Below, one piece after another: positions 8,707-16,935 of a DNA stretch of 64,000 bases. The notes below the pieces were generated by a model. The model was not told the DNA's origin. It ran no database searches and was given only the letters and a program-made list of their open reading frames with translations. Position numbers and translations under genes: made by a program. Each line of letters starts with the position of its first letter. The stretch's first letter is position 1. Source of the DNA: Anaerolineales bacterium UBA2181 (lineage in GTDB: Bacteria > Chloroflexota > Anaerolineae > Promineifilales > UBA4811); the NCBI GenBank assembly GCA_002328075.1, contig DCVT01000044.1, positions 62,001-126,000 on the forward strand, given 5' to 3'.

Positions 8707-9149
8707 TGCTGCGCTACACGCTCACGCTAGAGGGACAGACCTTCGAGGTGGAGATCCTGAGCGACCCGCGGATCAGCCCGGTGCAGGTACGGGTGGATGG
8801 ACAGATCCTGACCGTTCGTGTGGATGACGCGACGGGAAACGAATCGGCGGCGGCCCAGGTGGCAGTTGCCAGACCAGCCGGCAGCACGATGGCTGCCGGC
8901 GCTGCGCCATTGGCACACCCTGATGCGGCCTCCCGGTCAGACCTGGTAGCCCCACTGCCCGGAACCGTGGTCCAGATCTCTGTGGAGCCGGGTCAACCTG
9001 TGAGAGCAGGCGATGAGCTGTTGGTCATCGAGGCCATGAAAATGAACAACCGGATTCGTTCGCCGCAAAACGGAATCGTCAGCCACGTGGCGGTGCAGGT
9101 TGGGCAGCAAGTAAGTCACGGGGAGACCTTGCTGGCCTGGGAAGCATGA
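8706..9149 (+). CDS. Biotin carrier protein of (de)carboxylase
   Basis: A 147-residue protein. An N-terminal beta-rich segment is followed by an Ala/Pro linker (about 45-77) and a biotinyl domain (about 78-147). The biotin acceptor is Lys112 within EAMKM, and PLPGTVVQ and GQQVSHGETLL frame the usual flattened beta barrel. It shuttles carboxybiotin between the carboxyltransferase and a partner active site. The ATG overlaps the preceding OadG-like stop, giving a carboxyltransferase, OadG, biotin-carrier order like methylmalonyl-CoA or oxaloacetate decarboxylase operons. Biotinylation must be done by a ligase encoded elsewhere. Confidence 0.92.
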   Translation: MLRYTLTLEGQTFEVEILSDPRISPVQVRVDGQILTVRVDDATGNESAAAQVAVARPAGSTMAAGAAPLAHPDAASRSDLVAPLPGTVVQISVEPGQPVRAGDELLVIEAMKMNNRIRSPQNGIVSHVAVQVGQQVSHGETLLAWEA

Positions 9150-9237
9150 GCCGGCGGTTGACGGATGCGCACCCGCGCGGTGTGGTTTTCGGAGCGACAA
9201 GAGCAATTGAAACATACGTTGAAGGAGGTTGATGCAG

Positions 9238-10113
9238 ATGAAATTCTTTGACATGACTATCCCCTTGGGAATCGCCACCCCCCCGTGGCCCACTTACGAG
9301 CCGCTCCAGGTCAAGTACTTTAAGCGCTTGGCGCCCAACGGGGCGAACGGCCAACTCTTGACCCATTCCAATCACCTGGGCACACACCTGGACGGAGAGA
9401 TCCATTTCTACACGCCGGGCAAGGATATTGCCTCGTTGGACATGGACTTTTTGGTCCACGAGGCCGCCGTGGTTGACTTGAGTGACATCTGTGGCAACTA
9501 TGACGTCTATTCCTCCCAGATGGTGGAGGAGCGGGTGGAGGTTAAAGAGGGCGACATTCTCATTGTCCACACCGGTTATCACCATTTTGGATGGGACATG
9601 CCCACCGCCGACGAGATCCGCTACATGGTGATGCACCCCGGACCAGACCGGGAATTCGCCGACTGGGCCAAGAGCAAAAAACTGCGCTGGATCGGGGCCG
9701 ATTGTGGCAGCGCCGATCACCCGATGAACACCATCATCCGAGATTGGATGCCGCGCCAGGCTGCCAGCGCGGACAGGCACTTTCGAGAAAAGTACCGTAT
9801 GCCGCTGGCCGACTATTTCACGGGCGACAAGTACCAGCTGATGCACATCGAGATGTTTCCTCACGGGATCATTCACGCCGAGTGCGTTGGAGGCGACATT
9901 GACCTCTTTTGCAACCAAAGGGTCACCATCGGCTTTTTCCCATGGCGCTTTGTGGATGGCGAATCAAGCATCGGCCGGTGTGTTGCCATCGTCGATGACT
10001 CAGAGTATGAAAAGCTGATGGCGCGCAAGGCAGCTCTACCCAAGACCCGCTTTGGCGACTGCTTCAATCCAGAGCATGTTGAGCAGATCAACCGTTTGAG
10101 CCGTTACTATTAG
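9238..10113 (+). CDS. Cyclase-family metal-dependent amidohydrolase
   Basis: A 291-residue member of the cyclase family (kynurenine formamidase, isatin hydrolase). The metal motif HxGTHxDxxxH is intact: His46, His50, Asp52 and His56 in SNHLGTHLDGEIHF. These enzymes hydrolyse N-formyl or cyclic amides with a Mn or Zn pair. GAAGGAGG ends nine bases before the ATG at 9238; an ATG at 9232 has only three bases of spacing and a TTG at 9229 abuts the motif. It resembles both halves of the tandem cyclase at 14324-15997, so the cluster has three copies of this fold. In an island with a purine permease and hydroxylases, ring opening of a lactam is the likely role. The substrate is an inference. Confidence 0.88.
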   Translation: MKFFDMTIPLGIATPPWPTYEPLQVKYFKRLAPNGANGQLLTHSNHLGTHLDGEIHFYTPGKDIASLDMDFLVHEAAVVDLSDICGNYDVYSSQMVEERVEVKEGDILIVHTGYHHFGWDMPTADEIRYMVMHPGPDREFADWAKSKKLRWIGADCGSADHPMNTIIRDWMPRQAASADRHFREKYRMPLADYFTGDKYQLMHIEMFPHGIIHAECVGGDIDLFCNQRVTIGFFPWRFVDGESSIGRCVAIVDDSEYEKLMARKAALPKTRFGDCFNPEHVEQINRLSRYY

Positions 10114-10172
10114 TCAGGTCCAGGCCCGGCAAACGTACAGCCTGATGATTGCCAGCATCTCTTCACAGCTGG

Positions 10173-10201
10173 TTGACGCGTCAGCACCTCTGTGATATAA
10201 A
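10173..10201 (+). promoter_or_regulatory. Strong sigma70-like promoter upstream of fdrA
   Basis: TTGACG (10173-10178), a 17-base spacer and TATAAA (10196-10201). Transcription would begin near 10208, leaving a leader of about 210 bases before the FdrA start at 10420. Confidence 0.65.
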
Positions 10202-10232
10202 AACGACGCCAAGATGCTCAGTCGCGCATAAC

Positions 10233-10274
10233 ATCCGTTTGCTGTCTACCGTAGCCATAAACGGATTGGTTTTT
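10233..10274 (+). terminator. Terminator-like hairpin in fdrA leader (possible attenuator)
   Basis: A perfect 8-bp inverted repeat ATCCGTTT (10233-10240) and AAACGGAT (10259-10266) encloses a smaller GCT/AGC pairing and is followed by TTTTT at 10270-10274. It lies only about 25-65 bases after the predicted transcription start, so it could stop most transcripts before fdrA unless prevented. No other convincing gene is seen in 10114-10419. Confidence 0.5.
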
Positions 10275-10419
10275 CCAATTTAATCACCAAGTACCGATTC
10301 CCAGAGCTGGCGCAGCGCACCTCTCTTTGACCCTTGGCGCACAGCAGGGATCTGCAATTGCATAGAACGCCTGGGACTGGTTCGGCCCCGACCCCGCGGT
10401 CACAAGTCTGGAGATGCCG

Positions 10420-12144
10420 ATGGCAGCGTTGCGTGTTCAGATTCGGCCCGGTGCCTATTATGACTCGGTTGTCCTGATGCAGTTGCAGCGCGCGTTGGCC
10501 TCCTTGCCGGGAGTGTTGGATGCAGGGGTGGTTATGGGAACCCAAGCCAACAAGGCCGTGCTGCAACCCAGCGGGCTGCTGACGCCGGAAATCGAGGTCG
10601 CTTCGGCCGATGACCTGGTGATTGCGGTGCGGGGGGAGGATGAGGGCGCAGCGCTGGCAGCCCTGGATCAGGTAGATCACCTTATCGCCAACCGCCGCAG
10701 CAACAGCGTCGAGCAGGACTTTCTACCCAGAAGCGTGGAATCCGCTCTGCAGATGCTCCCGCAAGCCGGTTGGGTGCTGGTATCAGTCGCCGGTCGTTAT
10801 GCAGCTGGGGTGGCTCGCCAGGCACTGAACTCGGGCCGACACGTCTTCCTCTACAGCGACAATGTCTCGCTGGACGAAGAGGTTGCCCTCAAACAGACCG
10901 CATCCGAAAAAAACCTGCTGGTTATGGGCCCGGATTGCGGTACGGCCATTGTCAACGGAGTGGGGCTGGGATTCGCCAACCAGGTGCGCCGCGGCCCCAT
11001 TGGGCTGGTGGCGGCTTCCGGCACCGGGCTGCAACAGGTGAGCGCGCGCATCCACCAGCTGGGCAGCGGCATAACCCAGGCCTTCGGCACCGGAGGACGC
11101 GACCTCTCAGAAGCGGTGGGGGCGGTCACGGCGCACCAGGCACTTGACCTGCTGGCGCGGGACCCCGAGACGCAGGTGATTGTGTTGGTCTCCAAGCCGC
11201 CGGCACCCCGGGTGGCTGAAGGGTTGTTGACCGCGGCGCGTGCCACCGGCAAGCCGGTGGTGGTGGATTTCATTGGGTACCTGGGTCGTTCGGTAGACAA
11301 CCTGCACTTTGCCGTCACCTTTGACCAAGCGGCCGAGTTGGCAGTCGGGCTGGCTTTGTCGCGGCCGAGCCACGCCAACGCGCTGCTACTGGGCTCCGAA
11401 CGGCTGGGACCCGGCCAGAAATATCTACGGGGGCTGTTCTCCGGTGGGACGCTGGCCTATGAAGCACTGCTGCTGTTGCAGGACTATGTGCCCGCCGTCT
11501 TTTCCAACGCTCCGCTGGACAAGCGCTACCGTCTGGCAGACGCCATGGTCAGCCAGGGGCATACGGTGGTTGATCTGGGTGCGGACGAGTTCACGGTCGG
11601 TCGGCTGCATCCGATGATGGACAACGACCTCCGCATCCGCAGGCTCCGCCAGGAGGCCGTCGATCCCGAAACCGCGACCATCCTGATTGATGTAGTACTG
11701 GGCCACGGCGCTCACGCCGATCCAGCGGGGGAGTTGGCCCCGGTGATATCGGCTATCCGGGCCGCAGCCGGCCAATCAGGCCGGTATCTGCCCGTGGTAG
11801 CTGTTGTCGTGGGGACGGACGAGGACCCACAGGGCATGGCGGCGCAGATTGAGCAACTCACTAACGCGGGCGCCCAGGTGGAAACGAGCAATGAAGCGGC
11901 CGCACGCTTGGTGGGCAGGTTCCTTCGTGCCCTGTGCCCAGATCAGCAGACCACCTCGCCGAACCCGGTTGACATCTCCGTCCTTCGCCAACCTCTGGCG
12001 GCCATCAACGTCGGCCTGGAATCGTTCACCGCCAGCCTGCAGGCGCAGGGAGCGGAGGCAGTCCAGGTCGATTGGCGTCCCCCGGCCGGTGGCAACGAGC
12101 GGTTGATGGCGGTGCTGGAGAGGCTAAAGAGGAACCGACCATGA
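10420..12144 (+). CDS. fdrA: FdrA/AllF-like protein, acyl-CoA-synthetase-fold transcarbamylase subunit
   Basis: A 574-residue protein with the FdrA start pattern RPGAYYDSVVLMQ and MGTQANKAVLQPSGLL. It has a CoA-ligase-like Rossmann region (VMGPDCGTAI, GLVAASGTGLQQV, FGTGGRDLSEAVG) and a second succinyl-CoA-synthetase-like half (LFSGGTLAYEALLL). The ATG at 10420 sits six bases after GGAG; the ATG at 10414 abuts it. In E. coli, FdrA with YlbE and YlbF (renamed AllF, AllG, AllH) forms oxamic transcarbamylase, splitting oxalurate into oxamate and carbamoyl phosphate. A DUF1116/AllG-like gene follows two genes later, but no AllH (DUF2877) was found. The stop overlaps the next start in ATGA. Confidence 0.88.
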   Translation: MAALRVQIRPGAYYDSVVLMQLQRALASLPGVLDAGVVMGTQANKAVLQPSGLLTPEIEVASADDLVIAVRGEDEGAALAALDQVDHLIANRRSNSVEQDFLPRSVESALQMLPQAGWVLVSVAGRYAAGVARQALNSGRHVFLYSDNVSLDEEVALKQTASEKNLLVMGPDCGTAIVNGVGLGFANQVRRGPIGLVAASGTGLQQVSARIHQLGSGITQAFGTGGRDLSEAVGAVTAHQALDLLARDPETQVIVLVSKPPAPRVAEGLLTAARATGKPVVVDFIGYLGRSVDNLHFAVTFDQAAELAVGLALSRPSHANALLLGSERLGPGQKYLRGLFSGGTLAYEALLLLQDYVPAVFSNAPLDKRYRLADAMVSQGHTVVDLGADEFTVGRLHPMMDNDLRIRRLRQEAVDPETATILIDVVLGHGAHADPAGELAPVISAIRAAAGQSGRYLPVVAVVVGTDEDPQGMAAQIEQLTNAGAQVETSNEAAARLVGRFLRALCPDQQTTSPNPVDISVLRQPLAAINVGLESFTASLQAQGAEAVQVDWRPPAGGNERLMAVLERLKRNRP

Positions 12145-13034
12145 AGGAACTGATCGCCGCCTGTGTACAGATCGCCGTTGCCCCTAACGACGTGCCGGCC
12201 AATGTGGCCAAGGGGGTGGTCTGGTTGGAAAAGGCGGCTGAGGAACATCAGCCAGACCTGGTAGTCTTTCCAGAGACGGTGACCACCGGTTTTGTGACCG
12301 GATTGGACGCGGTTGGACTGTGGGAGCTGGTGGATGAGGTCCCCGGCCGGACCACACGGGAGGTCCAGGCCGCCGCCAGGTCACTCCACATGCATGTGGT
12401 TTGGCCTACCTACCGACGCGGACCCGAAAAGGGCGTGGTGTACAACTCGGCCATTCTGATCGGCCCGGATGGAGAGATCATCGGCATCTATGACAAGACC
12501 CACCCTTTTCCGCTGGAGCGGTGCGATTGCGGCGGGTGGGTGACACTGGGTAACCGCGCTGAAGTCTATGATACGTCGCTCGGCACCATCGGCATGATGA
12601 TCTGCTACGACGGTGACTTTCCCGAGCTCTCGCGGCTGTTGGCGGTAAAAGGGGCAGAGATCATTGTGCGGCCGTCAGCGCTGCTGCGCAGTTTCGATAT
12701 CTGGTATCTTACCAACGCCGCCCGCGCCTATGACAATCATGTCTACCTGGTGGCCACCAACGCGGTGGGTCCGGATGCCGGGGGCAGCTATTATTTTGGG
12801 CACAGCATGATCGTCAACCCGATTGCGTGGCGACTGGCGCAGGCCCGGGGCGGCGAGGAGATCGTCTCCGCCAGATTAGATCCGGACCCGTTACGTCACA
12901 TAACTTGGGGCAGCAAGGCGTTGCAGACTTTTGACCATCTGGAGGACCGAAACCTGGCTCTCTACCAGGAGACCCTGGTTGCGGCGCGTTCCCGGTTCGA
13001 GCCCGGCAAACGCGCCAAACGAACGGGGGCGTGA
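12141..13034 (+). CDS. Nitrilase-superfamily carbon-nitrogen hydrolase
   Basis: A 297-residue member of the CN-hydrolase superfamily with its catalytic triad visible: Glu45 (FPET), Lys119 (YDKTHPFP) and Cys155 (MICYDGDFPE). These enzymes cleave amide or N-carbamoyl bonds through a thioester. The ATG at 12141 overlaps the fdrA stop by four bases and has AGAGG upstream, so the two are co-translated; an in-frame extension back to 12072 lies wholly inside fdrA. Placed between FdrA and DUF1116, it may hydrolyse an amide produced by ring opening or remove ammonia from an oxamate-like product. Nitrilase, N-carbamoyl-amidase and simple amidase activities cannot be told apart by eye. Confidence 0.9.
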   Translation: MKELIAACVQIAVAPNDVPANVAKGVVWLEKAAEEHQPDLVVFPETVTTGFVTGLDAVGLWELVDEVPGRTTREVQAAARSLHMHVVWPTYRRGPEKGVVYNSAILIGPDGEIIGIYDKTHPFPLERCDCGGWVTLGNRAEVYDTSLGTIGMMICYDGDFPELSRLLAVKGAEIIVRPSALLRSFDIWYLTNAARAYDNHVYLVATNAVGPDAGGSYYFGHSMIVNPIAWRLAQARGGEEIVSARLDPDPLRHITWGSKALQTFDHLEDRNLALYQETLVAARSRFEPGKRAKRTGA

Positions 13035-13067
13035 ACGGAACAGCAGACACGAAGGAGTGTGGGAACG

Positions 13068-14309
13068 ATGGATATTGATCGAGCCAATGCCAAAGCTACC
13101 GGGCGCATGATGGAAGCCCGGCCGGTCTTGGTGGGGTTGGGCAAAGCGCGCGACGTGATCCCCGGAATGCGGGAGAATCTACTGCTGCACGCGGGCCCCC
13201 CCATCACCTGGGAGCGGGCGTCCGGCCCGATGCGAGGCGCCATTGCCGGAGCGCTGATTCTGGAGGGAAAGGCCACCAATCGCCAGGAAGCGCAGGCTCT
13301 GGTGGAATCGGGCCAGGTCGAACTGGAGCCCTGCCATGACCACCAGGCGGTTGGCCCCATGGCAGGTGTGACGTCACCCTCCATGTCGGTTTACATCCTG
13401 GAGGAAAGAACCCACGGCGGCCGGTCATTCTCTAACCTGAATGAGGGTTATGGCAAGGTATTGCGCTACGGTGCATACAGCTCCGAGGTCTTGACCCGAC
13501 TGCAATGGATGGAGGAGGTGATGGCGCCGATCTTGACAGGCGCCATCGAACTGAGTGGCGGCATCGACATTCGGGCGCTCTTGGCTGAAGCGCTGCACAT
13601 GGGCGATGAGGGCCACAACCGCAACAAAGCAGGCTCCATTCTGTTTACCAAGATATTGGCGCCATTTATCGCGCGGGTCGCCGAGAAAAGGGAGGTTGCC
13701 TCGGACATTATCAAGGCGCTGGGCGACAACGCATTGAGCGTGCTTAACCCTGTCATGGCGGCCTGCAAAGCGATGGCCGCGGCAGCGCACGGAGAAGAGG
13801 GGAGCACAGTCGTAACGGTTATGGCGCGCAATGGCACCGATTTCGGCATCCGAGTCAGTGGGTTGGGTGACCGCTGGTTCACCGCGCCCGTCGCCGTTCC
13901 CAAGGGGTTATATTTCCCCGGCTTTACTGCGGACGACGCCAGCGGCGATATTGGCGATAGCACCATCACCGAGACTGCCGGGATCGGCGGCTTTGCCATG
14001 GCAGCCGCCCCGGCCATCGTCACCTTTGTCAGCGGCACCCCCAAGGATGCCATCAATGCCACGCTCGAGATGTACGAGATCTGCGCAGCTGAGCACAGCC
14101 ACTTTACCATCCCTGCCCTGGATTTCCGCGGCACCCCGACCGGCATAGACATCCGCAAAGTGGTGGAGAAAGGCATTACGCCGCGAATCAACACGGGCAT
14201 TGCGCACAAGGATGCGGGTGTAGGTCAGATCGGCGCCGGTTTGGTCCGGCCGCCGATGGTCATGTTCGAACAGGCTTTGTTGGCGTTTGCCGAGCATTAC
14301 GGATATTAG
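13068..14309 (+). CDS. DUF1116 protein (YlbE/YahG/AllG-like transcarbamylase subunit)
   Basis: A 413-residue protein matching the DUF1116 family: early RPVLVGLGKARDVIPGM, GPPITWERASGPMRGAIAGA, EPCHDHQAVGPMAGVTSPSM, GDEGHNRNKAG, VMARNGTDFGIRVSG and the C-terminal GAGLVRPPMVMFEQAL. E. coli YlbE (AllG) is a required subunit of the oxamate carbamoyltransferase, and YahG is its paralogue beside a second FdrA homologue. The ATG at 13068 has GAAGGAG upstream with a ten-base spacer. Gene order FdrA, CN hydrolase, DUF1116 differs from E. coli fdrA-ylbE-ylbF. A carbamoyl-transfer or phosphorolysis role with FdrA is inferred from that partnership. Confidence 0.88.
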   Translation: MDIDRANAKATGRMMEARPVLVGLGKARDVIPGMRENLLLHAGPPITWERASGPMRGAIAGALILEGKATNRQEAQALVESGQVELEPCHDHQAVGPMAGVTSPSMSVYILEERTHGGRSFSNLNEGYGKVLRYGAYSSEVLTRLQWMEEVMAPILTGAIELSGGIDIRALLAEALHMGDEGHNRNKAGSILFTKILAPFIARVAEKREVASDIIKALGDNALSVLNPVMAACKAMAAAAHGEEGSTVVTVMARNGTDFGIRVSGLGDRWFTAPVAVPKGLYFPGFTADDASGDIGDSTITETAGIGGFAMAAAPAIVTFVSGTPKDAINATLEMYEICAAEHSHFTIPALDFRGTPTGIDIRKVVEKGITPRINTGIAHKDAGVGQIGAGLVRPPMVMFEQALLAFAEHYGY

Positions 14310-14323
14310 AAGGAAGGGTAACT

Positions 14324-15997
14324 ATGAACCGAGGTCAGTTTATCCAAATGATGGCCAATGCCAGGCTGCATGACTTGACCCAGGACTGCGGAGTCTTTAC
14401 GCCACCCTGGCCGGGTGAAAAGTCTCTTGAGGTCCACTTTTTCAAACGCGTCACGGGCGCGTACGGCGGTGGGCAGGGCGCCAACGGCCAGATTCTCAAC
14501 TGGAGTAATACGGTCGGCACACACCTGGTGGGTGAAACCGCCTTTCATTCGGGAGGCCGGCGAATTGCCGACATTCCGCTGCGGGACCTGTGCGGGCCGG
14601 GCGTGGTGGTCGACATCTCCGACCTGGTATCCGACTATAGCCTCTACACGCCAGAGATGATCACCGGTCGGGCCACAGTAAAAAAAGGCGATATTCTGAT
14701 CATCAACACCGGCTATCACCGCTATTCGTGGGACCGGCCAGACGTGTTCAGCCCAGCGGCCCAGGGGGGGGTTGAGTCCAAGGAGTTCGGCTTTCTGGTG
14801 CGCCATCCGGGACCCTCACCCGAGTTCTTTCAATGGGCCATCGACATGGAACTCAAGGTCGTAGGGGTGGATTGTGGTTGTGCCGAGCACCCGATGAACA
14901 CACCAATCCGCAGGATGCACGAAAACCACTTCCAGTTGGCAGAAGCCAAACTGATGCGGCAGCACGGCAAGGTGTGGGACGAGATGTTCCCGCAGGACGA
15001 GTACTATGAGCTGACCCACATTACCATGCCCAAGGCTCATCTGCTCCTGGCGGAGTGTATCGTCGGCGAGATAGACCAGCTCCGTAACCAGCGGGCCTGG
15101 ATCATGATCATGCCCATTCCATATATGGAGGTGGAAACCGCCTGGTCGCGGGTATGCGCGATGCAGGCTCCCGAAGGAATGGCAGAGGAGGAGTTCTTTC
15201 AGCGCATGGCAGCGGCCGACATGCTGGACCTGACCATCCCGTTCAGCGTGCAGACTCCCCAGTGGGCCAACTACATCCCGTTGACCGTCACGTACAGCAA
15301 ACGGGTCGGCGGGCAGCATTTCGGTATGGGCCGCAACGGTTCGATCTGCAACGCCAGCATCCACCTGGGTACACACATGGACGGCGAGAAACACTTTTGG
15401 CCCGCCGGCCGGTCCATCGGCCAGGTGCCACTCCACGAATGGGTTGGCCCGGGAGTGATCGCCGACATTTCGCACCTAGTCAGCGATTCCAGCGTGTATA
15501 CCCCCAAGATGATCGAATCGGTGGTCGACGTCCACGAGGGAGACATTCTCATCACCAAGGTCGGGTGGTACAGGTATGGCTGGAACAGCCCGGACTCGGA
15601 CGAGTTTCGTTACATGATCAAGCATCCCGGACCATCGCCAGATTTCGCGCAGTGGTGCGTAGACAAAAAACTCAAGTGGCTGGGCGTGGATGCGGTGAGC
15701 CAGGATCATCCCATGAACACCATCCAACGGCTCTGGCATCCCAAGACCTTCCAGGAAGCTAATCGGAAGCTAATTGAGGCGTTTGGCAAGGATTGGGATG
15801 AGATGTTTCCGCTGGATCAATATTACCAGGACACCCACCTCAATCTCTTCCCAAAAAAGATTGTGCACGCCGAAAACCTCGCCGGCGATATGGCTCGAGC
15901 CGAATCTGGCCGGTACTATATTGGCTGCTACCTGCAGAAGGTCATGGAGGCGGAATCCATGTGGGGCCGGTTTGTGGCGTGGAAAGAGCGTAGTTAA
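14324..15997 (+). CDS. Tandem cyclase-family fusion, N-terminal domain degenerate
   Basis: A 557-residue protein made of two full-length cyclase/isatin-hydrolase-like domains (about 1-285 and 290-557). The second has an intact metal motif, His347, His351, Asp353 and His357 in IHLGTHMDGEKHF. At the matching place the first reads SNTVGTHLVGETAFH: the first His is Thr63, the Asp is Val69 and the last His is Ala73, so only His67 remains. The N-terminal domain is therefore probably a non-catalytic structural or substrate-binding partner, while the C-terminal domain is active. GGAAGGG lies five bases before the ATG, and only 14 bases separate it from the DUF1116 stop. Usual family members are single-domain, 210-300 residues. 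Confidence 0.9.
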   Translation: MNRGQFIQMMANARLHDLTQDCGVFTPPWPGEKSLEVHFFKRVTGAYGGGQGANGQILNWSNTVGTHLVGETAFHSGGRRIADIPLRDLCGPGVVVDISDLVSDYSLYTPEMITGRATVKKGDILIINTGYHRYSWDRPDVFSPAAQGGVESKEFGFLVRHPGPSPEFFQWAIDMELKVVGVDCGCAEHPMNTPIRRMHENHFQLAEAKLMRQHGKVWDEMFPQDEYYELTHITMPKAHLLLAECIVGEIDQLRNQRAWIMIMPIPYMEVETAWSRVCAMQAPEGMAEEEFFQRMAAADMLDLTIPFSVQTPQWANYIPLTVTYSKRVGGQHFGMGRNGSICNASIHLGTHMDGEKHFWPAGRSIGQVPLHEWVGPGVIADISHLVSDSSVYTPKMIESVVDVHEGDILITKVGWYRYGWNSPDSDEFRYMIKHPGPSPDFAQWCVDKKLKWLGVDAVSQDHPMNTIQRLWHPKTFQEANRKLIEAFGKDWDEMFPLDQYYQDTHLNLFPKKIVHAENLAGDMARAESGRYYIGCYLQKVMEAESMWGRFVAWKERS

Positions 15998-16018
15998 CCT
16001 GATGCGAGCGTTGGTGGC

Positions 16019-16879
16019 ATGATCCTGGTCACGGGCGCAGCAGGCAAGACGGGCAGAGCGATCATCCGCGCATTGGCGGACCGCTCAGAGCCGGTGCGCG
16101 CCCTGGTTCGTCGCCAGGATCAGGCACGCCTGGTGACGGCCCTGGGCGCGCAACAGGTATTCGTCGGCGATATGCGTCTGCCGGCGACCCTGAGCCAGGC
16201 AGCAACAGGGGCGCGCGCGGTCTACCTTATCTGCCCGAACGTCAGCCCTGACGAACTGCTCATGGCAGAGAATGCGCTGACGGCAGCCCGGGCGGCCGGT
16301 TTGGAGCGGTTTGTCTACCACTCGGTGCTTCACCCGCAGACCGAGTCGATGCCGCACCATTGGGCCAAGCTGCGCGTGGAGGAGTTGCTTTTTCAGTCCG
16401 GTTTGGTCTTTACCATCCTGCAGCCAACCGTCTACATGCAGAACCTGCTGGCGCACTGGACCCAGATCGTGCAGCAGGGGGTCTACCCGATACCTTACCA
16501 TGCGGACACACGGTTGAGCCTGGTGGACCTGGAGGATGTGGCGTCTGCCGCGGCGCAAATCCTCACTGACCGAGGACACCAGGGAGCAACCTATGAATTG
16601 GTGGGTACCGGACCCCTGACACCAACGGATATCGCGGCAGCACTATCCGCGGCGCTTTCGCGACCGGTGCAGGTCCGGTCGATCCACCTGGCCGAATGGG
16701 AATCAAACGCGCGGGCGAGCGGACTGGGCGATTACGAGGTAGACTGCCTGCTCCGGATGTTTCGCTACTATGAACGCTTTGGGTTGTGGGGCAATACACG
16801 CGTGCTCGAGGGCCTCCTTGGGCACCCACCCGCCTCGCTGACGGACTTTGCCCGAAAGGTAGGGCACACCGGCAAATAA
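16019..16879 (+). CDS. NmrA-family NAD(P)-binding protein
   Basis: A 286-residue atypical short-chain dehydrogenase. The nucleotide-binding motif VTGAAGKTG is at the extreme N-terminus, followed by RALVRR (a basic pair often reading the NADP phosphate) and the NmrA-type segments GARAVYLICPNV, AGLERFVYHSVLHP, FTILQPTVYMQN and VDLEDVASAAAQIL. Members are redox sensors or reductases acting on quinones and small substrates; the catalytic Tyr-x-x-x-Lys is not evident. It starts 22 bases after the tandem cyclase and precedes the first hydroxylase set. It could reduce a pathway intermediate or sense NADP state; no specific function can be assigned. Confidence 0.82.
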   Translation: MILVTGAAGKTGRAIIRALADRSEPVRALVRRQDQARLVTALGAQQVFVGDMRLPATLSQAATGARAVYLICPNVSPDELLMAENALTAARAAGLERFVYHSVLHPQTESMPHHWAKLRVEELLFQSGLVFTILQPTVYMQNLLAHWTQIVQQGVYPIPYHADTRLSLVDLEDVASAAAQILTDRGHQGATYELVGTGPLTPTDIAAALSAALSRPVQVRSIHLAEWESNARASGLGDYEVDCLLRMFRYYERFGLWGNTRVLEGLLGHPPASLTDFARKVGHTGK

Positions 16880-16935
16880 ACCTGACTCTTTACCATCAGG
16901 CCGCACCTTGAGTCGCACCAAACAGGAGGCTACGT

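Noticed and set aside
9158..9186. TTGACG with a TGTGGT 17 bases later, before the first cyclase gene
   Set aside because: The -10 box matches at only three of six places; too weak to list as a promoter.
10208..10275. A purine-type riboswitch in the fdrA leader
   Set aside because: A GTCTACC word recalls the purine riboswitch core, but the three-helix layout and the conserved loops are absent.
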